DNA of 64,000 nucleotides from Isoetes taiwanensis (lineage: Eukaryota; Streptophyta; Lycopodiopsida; Isoetales; Isoetaceae): assembly GCA_021234155.1 (NCBI GenBank), contig JAJEKV010000027.1:16152891-16216890 (forward strand). Reading direction: 5' to 3'. Below, in pieces: positions 1 through 10,395 of the stretch. Numbering within the stretch: the stretch's first letter is position 1; each line of letters opens with the position of its first letter. A program made the position numbers and the translations under genes. The notes below the pieces were generated by a model, which was not told the origin of the DNA, did no database searches, and worked only from the letters and a program-made list of their open reading frames with translations.

Positions 1-2
1 GT

Positions 3-212
3 GATCTGGTTTTACTTTATGATTCTCGCTATAAAACGCATCTAGAAAAATTGATGTTTCGGTGGTTAGGACCTTACAAGATTGTGCAAGGGGTTCAACC
101 AAGTATTTTTCAGATAGTAGAATTGTATTGCACTTTCTTGTCTACTTTGGTTAACGGATTCCAACTCAAGCAGTTTCATACAGATACATCACAAGATATA
201 AAGGATGTTTAG
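3..212 (+). pseudogene. Ty3/gypsy polyprotein remnant, integrase C-terminus
   Basis: The third forward frame is open from the window edge to a TAG at 210-212 and encodes about 69 residues. It contains the GPY/F-type signature at the end of Ty3/gypsy integrases: a basic stretch (SRYKTHLEKL), then FRWLGPYKI, then a hydrophobic strand and a short tail. In the family this module lies C-terminal to the DDE core and helps bind DNA. The rest of the element lies outside the window. No LTR was recognised downstream, so the 3' end of the element cannot be placed. The family call rests on the WLGPYKI motif and its spacing from the basic stretch. Confidence 0.7.
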
Positions 213-985
213 AGACATAATACAACATGCTATTTCATTATGTCATCATAAAGTTTACACAAAAAAGTAAAATATTTTTACAAGTGGCTAGTTCTATTCT
301 ACTTCTGCACCGGCTACTCAGGATTCGGCGCAACACAGCCTGAAGGTAGCATATCTCTCATAAGGACTCCATTGCAGATGGAGCACCACATTCAAAAAAT
401 TTGATTTCGGATTTGGATTTTTAGCGACTCCAATCAGCCATGCATCGAGGGGTATCTCTCGATTTTTCAGCTTCCAAATATCTATGTGATTCATTCTGCA
501 AGCAACCCACTCTAAGCAATGAAATGGCATGGTATTATCCATATTCATGGCGCACCGCTGATGATCTTGGCTTTTTTTTGCTGCTTTCGTTTATAGCCCG
601 ATCGCCTGCTTATTATGCTAACGTGGATTCATATCCCACGTCCAATCAAAGTCTTACCATCGGATACTTTCATAAACAATACATTCAGAAATTTCCATAC
701 TAAGCCACATATTGTACAGTCGTTAATGCCTCCTTTCAGTCAGTACAACACTGTCAAATCATGATACTGACGTGTCCGGTATTAGACCGTTCACTCTCAG
801 TCTGCTTTGCACACATTTACGCCAAAGATCCTTCTTGGGACTTAGAATTTATTTTGCCCTGATTACTTATACCACTCTGTCACTGATTACTCTGACACTT
901 TCAATCAGGGATAGGTTCAATACACTGTACGTTTTATACGGAATACGTATGAATTGTATGATATGGCACATATTTGCCGTATAAA
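213..985. other. no recognisable gene
   Basis: Short ORFs exist on both strands (for example 440-703 plus), but none shows a motif I know or splice-consistent continuation. It may be decayed retroelement sequence between the gypsy remnant and the LINE fragment. Confidence 0.4.
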
Positions 986-990
986 ACGTA

Positions 991-1150
991 TTAAATCTAC
1001 CTGTAAATTTGAAGGGGCTTTGGGCACTAACATTGGAAAGGTTTGGAACTATCAAGTAGTAGCTTCCACGATGATAGTTCACCTTTTGAGAATGCCATTA
1101 AATCTAGATGTAAATTTGAAGGGGTTTTGGGCACTAATAGTGGAAAGGAT
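991..1150. repeat. direct duplication inside LINE fragment
   Basis: About 53 bp at 991-1043 recurs at 1098-1150 with few differences (shared core GTAAATTTGAAGGGG and TTGGGCACTAA). The copies are 107 bp apart and both derive from the same LINE codons, so this is a local duplication in the remnant. Confidence 0.75.
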
Positions 1151-1520
1151 CCAGAAAAAGGTTAACCTTTGGTCCTATAAGTCTATCTATCTATCTACCA
1201 TGTAATGGAGATAGTCATAAATGCTATTCTCAATGCCACTCATATTTACTATTTTTCGACAATAATAGCCAAAAGCATATATATGATCAGATTCTAGTCA
1301 TCATGCGCAAGTTTATCTAGGGCAAAATAACAAAGGTTGCATGGTCAGAAATGTGTCGTGAGGAAGGATGGTGGATTAGGTTGTAAAGATCCATTGATTC
1401 AAGGTAGGGCTTTAGCGGCAAAATTTGTATGGAGGGCATCCCAGTCTTGGAGTTTGTGCATTATTTGCTTAAAAAGGGCATGATAATAAGTAGACCATCT
1501 AATCCTAGGGATGAGATTGC
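991..1520 (+). pseudogene. LINE ORF2 fragment, downstream of the RT core
   Basis: Two pieces resemble the segment just after the RT catalytic core of plant L1-like LINEs. At 1093-1160 the reading MPLNLDVNLKGFW followed by ERIQKK parallels GMPLSLSPNLKGLW and QRIKRK in the LINE RT at 31.4 kb. At 1376-1495 the reading GLGCKDPLIQGRALAAKFVWRA matches the usual GGLG-K/R-D...N/Q..ALxxKxxWR block that follows. Stops and frame changes separate them, so this is a dead 5'- and 3'-truncated copy. The comparison is internal to the window plus family knowledge. Confidence 0.6.
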
Positions 1521-2194
1521 ATCTTATTTCTACAAGTTTAAAATTTATTTAGGCCCGTCTCCTATAATGAGAAAGAGATCGGGAGCTATGCAGGAAGTAC
1601 ACGATCTTTTCAGTTTAACAGATGGCCCAAGGGAGGTTGGGGGACTGAGCTTATTCTAAAGTATACGAATACGGGATAAAGATCTGCTTCTGTTGGGTTT
1701 TGTCTCATTGTACTGATGAGTCAGTCTCCTACCAGAACTCGAGACGTTGTCTTTTTCATAGTCAATGTACTCCCATTTCACTTTCCTGTTACTGCCACTT
1801 TCTTCCATGGGACAGGTCTGAAACTTCTTGATTCCACACAGCTCACAATCTCTAAGGATGCACGCCTTCTTGTGAAACTCACTCCACAAGCTTCCTGTAC
1901 TTGCAATTTTATGCTGGTGTGCCCTGCATTGACCAAGTTCATGTGATCTACAAACATCGCAGGTGCAAGTGCAATTCTTCGGATGTTTGATTCTCATCCC
2001 ATTGAGTCCATCCACTAGCATTTGCATCCTCACGTGCTGAATGCAACAGCAACTATTGAAGTCCTTCAATTTCACAACAAACCAGGGTTTTAGTTTCTCA
2101 AAAGCTTGAAGACAAATCTTAATTTCTGGATGTTGGTCCAGAAACCTCTTGAACAATAGCATCTGCATGAAATGAACACTAAACTGTTAAGATG

Positions 2195-2840
2195 TGTATA
2201 CCACACCAAACCATGCACCATACCATGCCCCACACTCATCATATTCACGGGCGAGCACCTTAGTCTTTGTGTATTACCACACACCACACCACACCCCACC
2301 ACACACCACACCATTCACCACACACTATACACCAAATGGTGGAGTGTCGAGTGATGGTGGAGTGTGGTGGTGGTGGTGGAGTGTGGTGGTGGGGGGTGGT
2401 GGAGTGGTGTGTGGTGGTGGTGGGGGTGGTGGTGGGGGGGGGTGGTGGTGGTGGAGTGTGGTGGTGGGGGGGTGTGTGGTGGTGGTGTGGTGTGGTTGTG
2501 GGGGGTGGTGGTGGTGGTGTGTGTAGTGGTGTGTGGTGGTATGATGTGGTGTGGTGGAGTGTGGTGGTGGTGGTGGTGTGGTGTGGTTGTGGGGGGTGGT
2601 GGTGGTGGTGGTGGTGTGGTGTGGTGGAGTGTGGTGGTGGGGTGTGGCGGTGGTGGTGTGGTGTGGTGGGGGGTGTGGTGGGGTGGTGTGGTGGGGTGGA
2701 GTGTGGTGGGGTGGTGCACACACCCACATGACACCATGGACATAACGCACCTCACACCACACCACACTGCACCACACTGCACCGCACCGCACCACACCAT
2801 CACGACACCACACCACACATCACATCACATCACTTTTATC
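2195..2840. repeat. strand-switching CCA/TGG satellite
   Basis: Three blocks lie inside the intron above. About 2195-2335 is CACAC/CCACACCA-rich, about 2336-2720 is almost pure G/T (GGTGGTGGTGTGGTG with runs of up to nine G), and about 2721-2840 is CACCACAC-rich again. The outer blocks are complementary to the centre, so long fold-backs and G-quadruplexes are possible. All the long ORFs in both strands here are low-complexity artefacts. Confidence 0.9.
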
Positions 2841-3009
2841 CTATTTCGTCTGACATAAAAAATCTCATAAACATTTCTGAAATTCGTACACCCCGATAAT
2901 AATTACATTCCTCTTCTTATCATTAGAAAAAGATCTGGGTCCTAAATCCTGTTCCTGCGTCTTATTTTTGGCGTTTCATTCTCAATTCGAACAAGTTCAT
3001 TCCGACAAC

Positions 3010-3495
3010 ATGGTAGGGATGTTCAGAGATCACTACAGCTATTCCAGGGTGAGCGAGGAGGGCATTCGTCATATGTTAAATAGGGCTCGTGACCAATCTC
3101 TGAAGGTGGCAATGCCTAAAGCCACCTTCTTTGCTGATTTCGAATCCAACCTAAAGGCATACAACAGACTGGATGCTAGGCCTTCAATGGCTATGCTTGG
3201 GGTCAGATTGACAAGAAGAGAGCTCTTAGACAAGGTCCATGACCTTATGTTACACGCTGCTGCAAAGGCAGCTGGTTTATTTGTTCTCTTTCACTTGTCC
3301 GCTCTGACTCTGCAACAGCGGGAATTACTGGCAGGGTTGCGTTCTTACCACCAGGGAATGCAGGAAGCACTGGCAAACCTCATCCTGTTAAATTCTGGGA
3401 TGACTGCAGAAAGCTTAGATGCTTTAGTGCAGAAAACAATAATTTTGGATGCACCAGTTCTCGAGCCAGTCATACCAGCATTTCCTGCTGCTTAG
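3010..3495 (+). CDS. hypothetical protein, 161 aa, antisense within intron
   Basis: An ATG at 3010 opens 161 codons to a TAG at 3493-3495; the frame is also open upstream to about 2960. The product starts MVGMFRDHYSYSRVSEEG, has a mid-region with LTRRELLDKVHDLMLHAAAKAAG and ends PVLEPVIPAFPAA. It is predicted mostly helical, with a hydrophobic stretch near the centre (AAGLFVLFHLSAL) too polar at its edges to be a certain membrane segment. I do not recognise the family. It lies wholly inside the intron of the minus-strand gene above, just downstream of the satellite. Amino-acid composition is balanced, which favours real coding over chance, but no promoter or splice evidence supports it. Confidence 0.4.
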   Translation: MVGMFRDHYSYSRVSEEGIRHMLNRARDQSLKVAMPKATFFADFESNLKAYNRLDARPSMAMLGVRLTRRELLDKVHDLMLHAAAKAAGLFVLFHLSALTLQQRELLAGLRSYHQGMQEALANLILLNSGMTAESLDALVQKTIILDAPVLEPVIPAFPAA

Positions 3496-4234
3496 GAAAT
3501 GCATGTAAATTTAGTTCTCGGGTACAGAGCTTTCAATGGAAAGCCAAATTTTGTAAAGCCAAATTTTGTAAGATCCTTTTTTTAATATATTATACTTTCC
3601 AACAGAGCTGTGCTTGAATCTGACAAAAAATTGTCTTTATTATTCTTAGGATCAGTTAGTTATCTATCATTCTCAAATATTTTTAGACATTACACACACC
3701 CAGTATAGGAGTACTCAATTCTGTCATGTTCTAATATTCCAAACATTAAATATTGCATTTCAGACTAGAGTCAACTACACATAATTCACATGCTGCATAC
3801 AGTACACCACAATCACTGTACAACACAATAACCACCACATGCACCACCACACTAAGCACCATAACTAAGAAAACATGAATAACAGAAATAAACTAACCTG
3901 TGATTCCTCCAGATAGTGGGCATCATGTTCTTCGCTTACATTTCTCTCCAATCTTCTAGTTCTAACATCCTTTGTGTTAGGAGACACTCTAGTGTTCTCA
4001 ATCCAAAAATTTTGAATCTTTTCTATATGTTCATCTGAAATTGCATCGAATCTTTTAGCCCTCTTGTAAAAAACCCATTTCCCACCATTGTAATCGATCT
4101 CTTCCCTCTTTTTCTTTTGCTTTTTGCGGGGTTTCTTGGGTGAACACCTAATACCTTTCCAAGATCTCATTTGGCTGATTTTATCACTTGTTTGAGAATC
4201 GCACAACGTGGTACGTGGACATTGTAAGGCGCCT

Positions 4235-4840
4235 AATCTTGGCCGCTAGGCGATCATTCTTTGGTAGAGAGTTTGACCGATCTGCATGGAGTCCCAAAGG
4301 CTCCTTATAACGATGCTCTTGGCTTCCAAATCCTTTAATTCTTCACCTATGAATTTTTCCAATGTTTTATTCCTCAAAACTCAAGTAAAATTTCTTTCTT
4401 CATGCTATCCTCCATTCTTTTGGTACGTTTATGGAAAGGCGTTAGCAAATTAAGGACAATCACGGCGTTCATTGCTTGCACTTCTTGATGAACCGGATCC
4501 ATACGCCAATTACCGCAAGCTCAATTTTTTCTTCTCTTCTTCTTTTCCCTCTCGCGTCTTTTCTTCAACATTTCTTGTTCCTTGGTTCTTCTTCGTTTTC
4601 TCCCATCTGAAATACAGGTTTGTGGGACAGATTACCTCATTGACATCCATATCCACAATGGATTGGAGCTTGCAGCAGGGAGGGAGCCAAAGAACAGGAC
4701 GTAGGCAAAGAACAGGAAGGGGCCAAAGAATAGGAATTTGAATTTGAATTTTAGTTTTTGAAATTAGAATTTCCTCCACAAATTGGGACTCTATTCTTAA
4801 ATAAGGGCAGCTGAGCGGTGCCATAATTATACTTTTATAC
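4235..4840. other. no recognisable gene; short tandem repeat
   Basis: At 4686-4735 three copies of an approximately 18-bp unit (CCAAAGAACAGGACGTAGG-like) occur in tandem. The two overlapping ORFs here (4472-4741 plus, 4510-4866 minus) are not convincing as genes. Confidence 0.4.
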
Positions 4841-4849
4841 CACAAAAGT

Positions 4850-5560
4850 GGTGGATGCAACGCCATATTTTGGGGGGACAGGGGGGACAGCCGAATTGGA
4901 ACACCACAACGTGCTTTTACCCAACCCTTGGGTCTTTGTGAGATGGTGTGGAGCAGAGATAACTAGAGTTGGACATTTCTGGGAAAATGATAGTTGGATT
5001 TCATGGACTAGGCTCAAAGACTTGGTGCAAGGTGTGTGGGAAGGGGACAGGAGGATTGTTAATTGGAAATGTTAGCATGCTCTCAGGGACTGGAGGAGAT
5101 GCATAAATGTGGTTATGTGTGGACGATAGGGACTACAAAGTTAGGAAAGTTCATGGTTTATTGATGTCGCCATCCCCATTAAAGGCTTTGGGGCTATATC
5201 AGGATGAGACCAAGATGCTACTGACCAATTCTTGGATTCTTTATGCTTTAGGAAGATACAATTTTCCCTTTGGGCTTGCCCTCAAGAAAAGATATGTAGA
5301 CTATTAAATAGGGGAATCGTGCAACATGACCATTGCCCGTTGGACTATGGTGCCTCAGAGACAATGGCTATTCCTCTGTCTGGAGATTTTTGGGGTTGGA
5401 TTAGTCCTATCATCGGGCTAGAAGTATGCCAGTTGTCATGGCCAGCCATTCTAGCAAGTATGGGTGGAGATATTATGCAAGTCTCATACTTACATATCGC
5501 TTTGATGCCTATGAAAACACTGATATGGAGTTTCTCTTGGTGGTTTAAGAATATCAACAA
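4850..5560 (+). pseudogene. possible LINE-derived fragment
   Basis: Several short plus-strand frames read like the spacer between RT and terminal zinc finger of plant LINEs: ENDSWISWTRLKDLVQGVWEGDRRIVNWK at 4984-5070, then broken frames to 5560. The frame is interrupted by stops and frameshifts. The assignment rests on general resemblance (FW...SW...L..L) and on the LINE tail that follows, so it is tentative. Confidence 0.25.
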
Positions 5561-5589
5561 TTAATATAAGGAACTCCTTTAATCAAGAG

Positions 5590-6363
5590 GTGGCCCGACT
5601 CAGGGCTTGTTGGAAGGACAAGAGAGCCCAGTGGCTAGCGCGCTGGAACGTAGACGCACATAGGTGCATCTAGGTGCACACAGACGCCGGCTGGGATATC
5701 CTGAGGGGGTACTTGGACTCTTGTTTCCTGGGGAAGCTCTGGGACCACCATGCTCTGGAACAGGTAAAGGTGGCACACTACAAACAACACATAAACCCCA
5801 CCCTGGTTCGAGGCCCACAGCTCTACCTGCGTTCTCAGTTGCCCATGAAGAAGCGCAGGACCATCGCGTCCATTCGAACAGGGGCCCACCATCTTCGGCT
5901 TGAGACGGGTCGGTGGGTTGGAGAGCCACGCCAGGACAGGCTTTGTCAGTGTTGCCCACTGGGGGTTGTTGAGGATGAAAGCCATGCCTTCCAGAGCTGT
6001 CCAGCCTATAGTCAGATTCGGGCTCGCTACATTCTCTTGGTGCGACCTGGTCTGCCCCTGCACGAGCTACTCAGTACGCCGTCAGTTCGATCCCTTGGCT
6101 CCTAACTCCAGGAGGTTTTGGATCTGCGGACTCACCTCTGCCCCCGGGCGCCTACCTGAGGTGCCGGGAATTCATGTGTATATGTATATTTGTACAGCTG
6201 CCAGCAGGCTTGTTGCTGCGACGGTTTTTCCCTCCTAAGGGGGGGTTTTTTAATCTGGGTAGCAACGGGCTTGCTGCACCCGTGTAATTTGGGTCCCATA
6301 GGCCGATTGGCCTCCGCGGACGATAAAAGAACCTTCCTCCCTTCCTTCCTTCCTTCCTTCCTC
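5590..6363 (+). pseudogene. non-LTR retrotransposon C-terminal tail and 3' UTR
   Basis: The frame 5674-6105 (GTG/ATG start arbitrary, 143 codons) ends a retroelement protein. It contains IASIRTGAHHLRLETGRW, then a Cys/His cluster: R-LCQCCP....ED-SHAFQSCPAY..IR. This C-x2-C...H-x4-C pattern with GR and ED is common at the C-terminus of several non-LTR clades. The downstream 250 bp is non-coding and ends in a TTCC microsatellite, consistent with clades whose 3' end is a short tandem repeat and not poly(A). The 5' part is missing, as expected for an incomplete insertion. It is G+C-richer than its surroundings. Confidence 0.6.
6332..6362. repeat. (TTCC)n microsatellite
   Basis: About seven CTTC/TTCC units directly follow the retroelement 3' UTR and probably mark its 3' terminus. 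A similar TTCC tract occurs at 14008-14034. Confidence 0.9.
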
Positions 6364-7078
6364 ATGGTCTTAGCTCACCATCATAAGTTTGGACGAAATC
6401 ATAACAGAGAGCGGGATAAGATTGGGAGCCTTAGTGGATTTTACACATTCTTTAAGTGTCATTGGATTTTAGAAGAAGGCTAGGTGGTCACCAGTCAGAT
6501 CACTTATTGAGGGAGGGATGGCTCCCATGTCATTCTAGCATGGAAATGACTATTAGATCCGAATAGTATCTTATCCTAAGAGGAAGAAGGTGGGTTCCCT
6601 ATAGCATCATGGTTAGAGAAGATCAGACTTTTAGCCATAAAGTACATGCATGGAAGTAGTGGGGTACTCCCCCATCTTTTTGGGACAATTTTTCTATCTA
6701 TGCCTTATGGGGACAACATGGTACAATTTGTTACATTAGTACTATTATATATACTCTTACCCTTAAAAAAAAGGGGGTCCCAATTTGGTAAAACTTGATG
6801 GGTTAAGAGCAAGATTTTTGCTTCATCTAATGGCACGTAAACATAACTACTAACAAAGTGAAAAGACAACCAAGACAACCCAAATGCATACATATGGCAA
6901 TGAGCTAATAAAAACAAAAGAGATTGCAACCTATAAGAGCTGTCAAAGCTAAACCGGAAGCTCTAAGTATAGGGTGAAATCATGAAACCCTAGAAGAATG
7001 CGATTTGCTACCATCTCAGATTATTCCTGGTCAAACTCAGAAAGCCCAATGGGAATTTGCAAAAAACCCAGGTTTCCA
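6364..7078. other. no recognisable gene
   Basis: Only short ORFs without recognisable motifs are seen, and no LTR or terminal inverted repeat was found. Confidence 0.4.
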
Positions 7079-7420
7079 TTAAGGTTGGACAATGATCTGT
7101 AGAATATGTGACCAGGTGCAGGGAATTTTTCTTTTCTTATCTTGAAGCCTCGTGATATTCTGGAACAAAACCCACCTTAGTTGATTGTAATATACTATGC
7201 TCTCCACTTCACAAGGAAACGGAATAGATTCCAGCTCATGAAACACACGATTCTCTCTTTGTTGCAGAAAAACTTGGCTTGGAAGAGGATTCATAATGAA
7301 TATAGATGATTTTGAGCTTACTCCAAGCTTTGAAGATTTATCCAGAAAACCAAGTATATGATGCGGCCTATTTGCAACCTTAGGGTATCGTGGATCTCCA
7401 GGAAATAGTTCGATTGACAT
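7079..7420 (-). CDS. hypothetical protein, 113 aa
   Basis: A true ATG at 7420 opens 113 codons ending at a TAA. The product begins MSIELFPGDPRYPKVANRP and ends HILQIIVQP, with no transmembrane segment or motif I recognise. It lies divergent from the proteasome gene, with about 370 bp between the two starts, so it could share a bidirectional promoter. It could equally be a 5' exon of a longer gene whose remaining exons I cannot see, or chance. Base composition is like its neighbours. Confidence 0.25.
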   Translation of the reverse strand: MSIELFPGDPRYPKVANRPHHILGFLDKSSKLGVSSKSSIFIMNPLPSQVFLQQRENRVFHELESIPFPCEVESIVYYNQLRWVLFQNITRLQDKKRKIPCTWSHILQIIVQP

Positions 7421-7768
7421 CGGTCACTATGTGACCAATGCAAGTCAAATCAATGGTTTGACACATAAAAAAGCACGAGTGGAAGGTAGAAAATACACCA
7501 CAAAAACCGAAGGTGAAGACAGAGCAACACTTGTAGAAAATGAATATTCTAACGGATATCCACAAAGAATTCCAGAATCTTCACCCCCTATATATCAAAC
7601 AGGGGTTTGCCCTTCGGACAACCCAACAAAAAAGGACTATAGGAATTATTACTTCAAAGCGATTGCTGAAATTTGAGCATATGGCACGTCAGCTTTATAA
7701 CCATTGCTCTACCTAATACATTTGGGTATACAAACGGAGGCATTTTGTTAGCAAGAGTAGGGGAGCGA

Positions 7769-7779
7769 TTTAGGGTTTT
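7769..7779. promoter_or_regulatory. telo-box in the PAG1 leader
   Basis: The sequence TTTAGGGTTTT (reverse complement AAAACCCTAAA) lies about 15 bp before the PAG1 start codon. Telo-boxes (AAACCCTAA) are typical of plant housekeeping and translation/proteasome gene promoters, where they act close to the transcription start. Confidence 0.55.
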
Positions 7780-7793
7780 CGCCTGCCTCCACC

Positions 7794-9555
7794 ATGACGA
7801 GCATCGGTACCGGAGTAAGATGTCGAACACCTCTTCGCTCTTTCCTGCACATTTAATCTCCTGTGACACAATGATTTACTGATTTAACAACTTCATAACT
7901 GTAATGCAGTATGATCTATCAGTTACAACGTTTTCTCCAGATGGCCGTGTGTTTCAAATCGAATATGCAGGAAAAGCAGTTGATAACAGCGGGTAAGATT
8001 AAACATCAATTTACTCTCAACCCCGAGTTTCCTTTCATTAACGTAGACAGCACCCATTCTTGTTGTTTGAAGCCCATATTTGCTTTTTAAGATCAGATTT
8101 CTATAAAATTGTGGAAGCATTTTATTCGAAAACCGAATTTACAGCCTTTTTGGGCAAAACGTGTATTATATTTTTTGTTTTATGTTTGCAGGACAGTCAT
8201 TGGTATAAAATGCAAGGATGGCATTGTGTTGGTAAAAAACTAAAAATTCTATTCCGTTTACTTTCTTAAGACATGATTAATATTTTGAATTCGCCTTAAA
8301 GAACTGATTTATGTCAGTTAATGATTGATACTACACTTAGGGAGTGGAGAAATTAATTAGTTCAAAGATGCTTTTGGATGGATCAAACCGGAGAATTCAT
8401 TCGGTGCATCATCATGCTGGCATGGTGAGTAGAGTTGTTAGTAAAAATAGACCTTTGTTTCACCTGTCTATTGAGCCCTGGACAAGTAGATTATTTGTGT
8501 TTAACAGTTAGATGTGGTCAGGCTGTGGCTGGCCTTGCAGCTGATGGCAGGCAAATAGTTACACAAGCCAGGTCTGAGGCTAATAAGTACCAGAGGTATG
8601 TTTATTCATCTTGCACATGCATTAGATATTAAGTGGCAATTCTTATTTTTTGTTCTGTACGAGTGCAGTAATTACGGCGAAGAGATTCCCACCAAGGAAC
8701 TTTGTGACCGTGTAGCTAGCTATGTGCATTTATGCACATTGTATTGGTGGTTGAGGTAGAAAATGTGATTCTGTATTTTGACATTTATAAGGTCGATAGT
8801 TCCATTTATGAGATTATGTTATCTGGTGCAGACCCTTTGGGTCATCCGCAATTCTAGGTGGCTATGACAGGGATGGGCCCCAACTTTATATGATTGAGCC
8901 ATCGGGCGTTGCTTATGTAAGTGTGACAAAATTGGTATAAGAACTATAAAGGCCAATGCTTTTACACCTGGTCATTGAATTTTTTTTTTACCCATATATG
9001 TGTTCCTGAACTTGTGCTGTGTTCCTGAACTTGTGCTGAATTTCTATTCTGCAGCGATATTTTGGGGCAGCAGTTGGTAAAGGACGCCAGGCTGCTAAAA
9101 CGTAAGATCTCATACAAAGTTAAAGTTTCTTGTCTTAGTACTTATTTACTCATTTAGCCCCATTTTTTCATGTGCACAGTGAAATCGAGAAGCTGAAGCT
9201 ATCTGAAATGACCTGCAGAGAAGGTGTCCATGCAGTTGCTAAGATGTAAGCTTGAAGTATAAGTCGTTATCATGTGAATGATTCTGATCAGTGTGATCGT
9301 TTCTTTTATTTTAGAATTTATAGCGTTCATGATGAGGCTAAGGACAAAGCATTTGAGTTGGAGATGAGCTGGATATGCGATGAATCAAAAAAGGAGCACC
9401 AGCGGGTATGTGCCATCTGCCACCCTGTTGTTGGAATATATGTTTGATTCTTTGCAATTTCTTTGTTTGTGGAATTTTAGGTTCCTGTTGATCTTCTGGA
9501 GGAAGCAAAGGCGGCTGCCAAAGCCGCTCAAGAAGAAGATATGGATGCAGACTAA
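7794..9555 (+). CDS. PAG1: 20S proteasome subunit alpha-3 (alpha-G)
   Basis: Eleven exons with GT-AG borders: 7794-7814, 7910-7992, 8192-8231, 8341-8424, 8522-8595, 8669-8755, 8832-8916, 9055-9101, 9180-9245, 9315-9405 and 9481-9555. They sum to 753 bases, or 250 residues plus stop, the normal length for this subunit. The start MTSIGTG comes from the seven-codon first exon; exon 2 gives [20 protein letters not shown], the N-terminal alpha-subunit signature that gates the 20S chamber. Later blocks include [51 protein letters not shown] and the acidic tail EEDMDAD. It is a structural, non-catalytic subunit of the outer alpha ring, in cytosol and nucleus. All splice phases agree and no lesion is seen, so it is very probably functional and the only clearly intact host gene here. 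Confidence 0.96.
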
Positions 9556-10395
9556 CCCTGTTGTGTGTATCACGAAACCTAATTTTCGAGCACATGTATC
9601 TGTGCTATTCAACGGAAGTATAAACGATTTTTTGTATTAACTCCACAATACATTTTATCAAAACATATTTGACAGCATTGGAGGCCTGTTTTATTTCATA
9701 TTTCCATATCAATCTATTCAGTTTCTACCTCATCAGCTGAATCATGAACTTGTGTAAATTTGACGACAATGGATGGCTATGATATTGAATTATACCCATT
9801 CCTAGCAGGATTCTGAATCATCAACAATGTGACTACTGATGCACAAATAAATGGAAGGAATCCTCGTGAGACTACATAGACAATCATGGCATTGTTATTG
9901 TTCTCATTCACAAATACAAGCTGTTAGGGAGGAAAAAATGAGACACTATGTGCAGTGTACTCGAAGCTAGAGATGATGGAGGTTTTTGTGTCCAAGGTCT
10001 TCTATTTGTTTGCATTTCATCTTTTTATTGATACTTTTCATCCCTTTGTTTATGCTTTTCAAGTCAAAAGTTCATAAGCTTTTTTCCTTTGAAGAATAAA
10101 TTACGTGGTTCTTTCCTTTTCCTTATTTCTTGTTAGAACAGTTCTATGTATTTACTGAAAGCAAGGGTCGAAATTAGGGGGGTTCCTCCCCAGAATTTCC
10201 GATTAAAGTTAGAAATATCCGATTTGATAAACTAGATGCAGGCAAATTTCCGGTCGAAATTTTATAAAATTAGTGTAAAATCCGGCAAATTAGGGGTGTT
10301 TTTCTCAAAAATCCGATTAGTATAGATGAAGGGCGGCATTTTTGCTGGTTAGTGCAAAAACTAAATTCGAGGCCTGACTGAAAGGCTTTGCTGCA
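9556..10395. other. PAG1 3' flank; no further gene seen
   Basis: The 3' UTR probably extends into this region; an AATAAA lies at 9846-9851. Beyond it nothing recognisable is present. Confidence 0.45.

Larger units (their letters stand above)
1656..4206 (-). pseudogene. DUF7869-type family gene, N-terminal half, two exons
   Basis: Exon 1 runs from about 4206 (open further upstream to 4233, no clear ATG) to 3898 and ends ...HYLEESQ. A donor CAG|GTTAGT lies at 3897. An acceptor TTTCATGCAG ends at 2163, and exon 2 (2162-1656) continues in phase 0 with MLLFKRFLDQHPEIK. Exon 1 has a Lys-rich basic block, FW..NTRVSPNTKDVR and EEHDAHYLE. Exon 2 has FEKLKPWFVVKLKDFNSCCC, LLxDGLN-like VDGLNGMR, a Cys/His cluster (CTCTCDVCRSHELGQC) and CELCGIKKFQTCP. 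From memory, this order of modules precedes the DUF7869 core (QLDNCAGQNKNR) in a family spread in seed-free plants. The core itself is absent to the left, so the gene is truncated. The exact splice phase argues that both exons belong together. Function is unknown; a domesticated or mobile nuclease is only a guess. Confidence 0.55.

Noticed and set aside
1716-1946. 76-codon plus ORF opposite DUF7869 exon 2
   Set aside because: Shadow of the Cys-rich minus-strand exon.
2194-2858. Long Pro/His/Thr and Gly/Val/Trp ORFs on both strands
   Set aside because: They are translations of the GGT/CCA simple repeat and carry no coding signal.
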